Source: Acidovorax sp. 107 (lineage in GTDB: Bacteria > Pseudomonadota > Gammaproteobacteria > Burkholderiales > Burkholderiaceae_C). Taken from it: a stretch of 64,000 nucleotides of DNA. Location: contig NZ_QBTZ01000001.1 in NCBI RefSeq assembly GCF_003058055.1, positions 1,738,501-1,802,500 of the forward strand, in the 5' to 3' direction. Position numbers and translations under genes: made by a program. Below, piece by piece: positions 63,267 to 64,000 of this stretch; positions within the stretch are counted from its first letter, which is position 1, and each line of letters opens with the position of its first letter. Below the pieces are notes generated by a model that worked only from the letters and a program-made list of their open reading frames with translations, was not told the origin of the DNA and did no database searches.

Positions 63267-64000
63267 CTATTTGACCAGCAGCGCGTTGACCGCTTCGACG
63301 TCCTGCTGCGACAGCGTGCCGGCTGCCTGGCGCAGCTTGAGCCCGCCCAGCAGCACGTTGTAGCGGGCCTGGGCCAGGTCACGCTTGGTCTGGTAGAGCT
63401 GGCTTTGGGCGTTGAGCACGTCGATGTTGATGCGCACACCCACCTGGTAGCCCAGCTTGTTCGCGTCCAGCGCGCTCTGGCTGGAGGCTTCGGCCGCTTC
63501 GAGGGCCTGTACCTGGCCCTGGCCGGACTGCACGCCGTAGAACGCGGCGCGCGTGGCCTGCGCCACATTGCGGCGGGCGGTCTCCAAGTCGGCCTCGGCC
63601 TTGGTTTCGAGGGCCAGGGTTTCCTTCACGCGGTTTTGCACGGCAAAGCCTGCAAACAGCGGCAGGTTCAAGGCCACGCCCACGCTGGCCGCGTTGCTGC
63701 GGGAGGTGACGCCGGGCGAGGTGATGGTGCCGTGCAGGTTGCGCGTGACGTTGTAGCCCGCCTGCAGGTCCACCGTGGGCAGGTGGCCGGTTTCGGCCTT
63801 CTTGGTCTCCAGGCGCGCAATGTCCAGCGCGATGGCGGCCTGGCGCACGCCGGGCTGCTGGTCGCGGGCGGTGTCCACCCAGGTGGCCAGGTTGTCGGGC
63901 AACACGCTGGGCAGTTGCACGGGCAGGGCCAGCGGCTGGGGCTTGGTGCCGGTGATGCCGACCAGTTGGTCCAGTGCCAGGCGTTTCACGCGCAGGTCGT
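63267..64000 (-). CDS. TolC-family outer-membrane channel protein (partial, 5' end outside window)
   Basis: Only the C-terminal 244 residues are visible; the frame continues beyond 64000. The sequence has the repetitive coiled-coil features of TolC channels: LEDARRNV-like LETARRNVAQATRAAFYGV, ALDANKLGYQVGVRINIDVLN, QLYQTKRDLAQARYNVLLG, and beta-strand segments NAASVGVALNLPLF. It is the outer-membrane exit duct of type I secretion and RND efflux systems. It converges with waaA, with a hairpin (63237-63257) lacking a T-run between them. Confidence 0.88.
   Translation of the reverse strand, partial: DLRVKRLALDQLVGITGTKPQPLALPVQLPSVLPDNLATWVDTARDQQPGVRQAAIALDIARLETKKAETGHLPTVDLQAGYNVTRNLHGTITSPGVTSRSNAASVGVALNLPLFAGFAVQNRVKETLALETKAEADLETARRNVAQATRAAFYGVQSGQGQVQALEAAEASSQSALDANKLGYQVGVRINIDVLNAQSQLYQTKRDLAQARYNVLLGGLKLRQAAGTLSQQDVEAVNALLVK

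Overview
The window is high-GC DNA whose gene content fits a betaproteobacterium of the Comamonadaceae (Acidovorax-like). The clues are the order aceE-aceF-lipoyl/lpdA-DUF3079, a Bug-type (tripartite tricarboxylate) binding protein, an Ada-AlkA fusion, and a short interspersed repeat of a style I associate with this family. The genus is inference from gene content, not from a marker gene. I count 52 protein genes (the last cut by the window edge) and found no rRNA, tRNA, CRISPR array, transposase or prophage.

Layout. 1-6.7 kb: pyruvate dehydrogenase operon aceE-aceF-lpdA with a small four-cysteine protein (DUF3079) and a terminator. 6.9-8.4 kb: a stand-alone aspartate kinase of the subtype found in ectoine clusters, with its own terminator. 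8.5-16.1 kb: a probable carbon-acquisition island on the minus strand: two ABC permeases, ATPase, periplasmic binding protein, VOC-fold protein, a RuBisCO-like protein (RLP) and a DUF1537 acid-sugar kinase, with a divergent LacI-type regulator. This is the best candidate for an undescribed pathway. 16.1-24.9 kb: an EamA exporter with divergent LysR, a DeoR-type regulator, NudK, a secreted penicillin-acylase-family lipoprotein with divergent AraC regulator, a methyltransferase and a flavodoxin. 25.1-29.8 kb: a Cache-PAS-GGDEF cyclase, an EVE protein and a DUF3592 membrane protein. 29.9-30.9 kb: an AT-rich secreted orphan and its AT-rich flank.

30.9-33.5 kb is an alkylation-response operon, ada, an unassigned 2OG-Fe(II) oxygenase and alkB, with a perfect E. 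coli-style Ada box upstream. 33.7-36.5 kb is an SNF2 ATPase. 36.5-45.3 kb holds a LuxR regulator, DUF3237, a Bug binding protein beside a tannase-family esterase, small membrane proteins, a class III cyclase-homology protein, an NlpC/P60 peptidase and a PQQ-type sugar dehydrogenase. 45.4-48.7 kb pairs an AMP/thymidine phosphorylase with a PRPP-synthase homologue and a cysteine hydrolase. 48.8-56.2 kb: chromate transporter, propionyl-CoA synthetase and a five-PAS GGDEF-EAL protein. 56.3-59.5 kb: a second alkylation-repair operon (Ada-AlkA fusion, Ogt, EamA exporter). 59.6-64 kb: phosphomannomutase/phosphoglucomutase, a nitrilase-fold hydrolase, Kdo transferase WaaA and the 3' part of a TolC-type protein.

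A second layer cuts across the genes. About ten diverged copies of one roughly 60-bp imperfect-palindromic repeat lie in the window. Most are intergenic and abut genes, but four supply coding sequence: the lpdA linker, an insert in WaaA, most of the signal peptide of the PQQ dehydrogenase, and the stop codon and last residues of the Ada-AlkA fusion. No alignment could be run, so family assignments rest on motifs read by eye.
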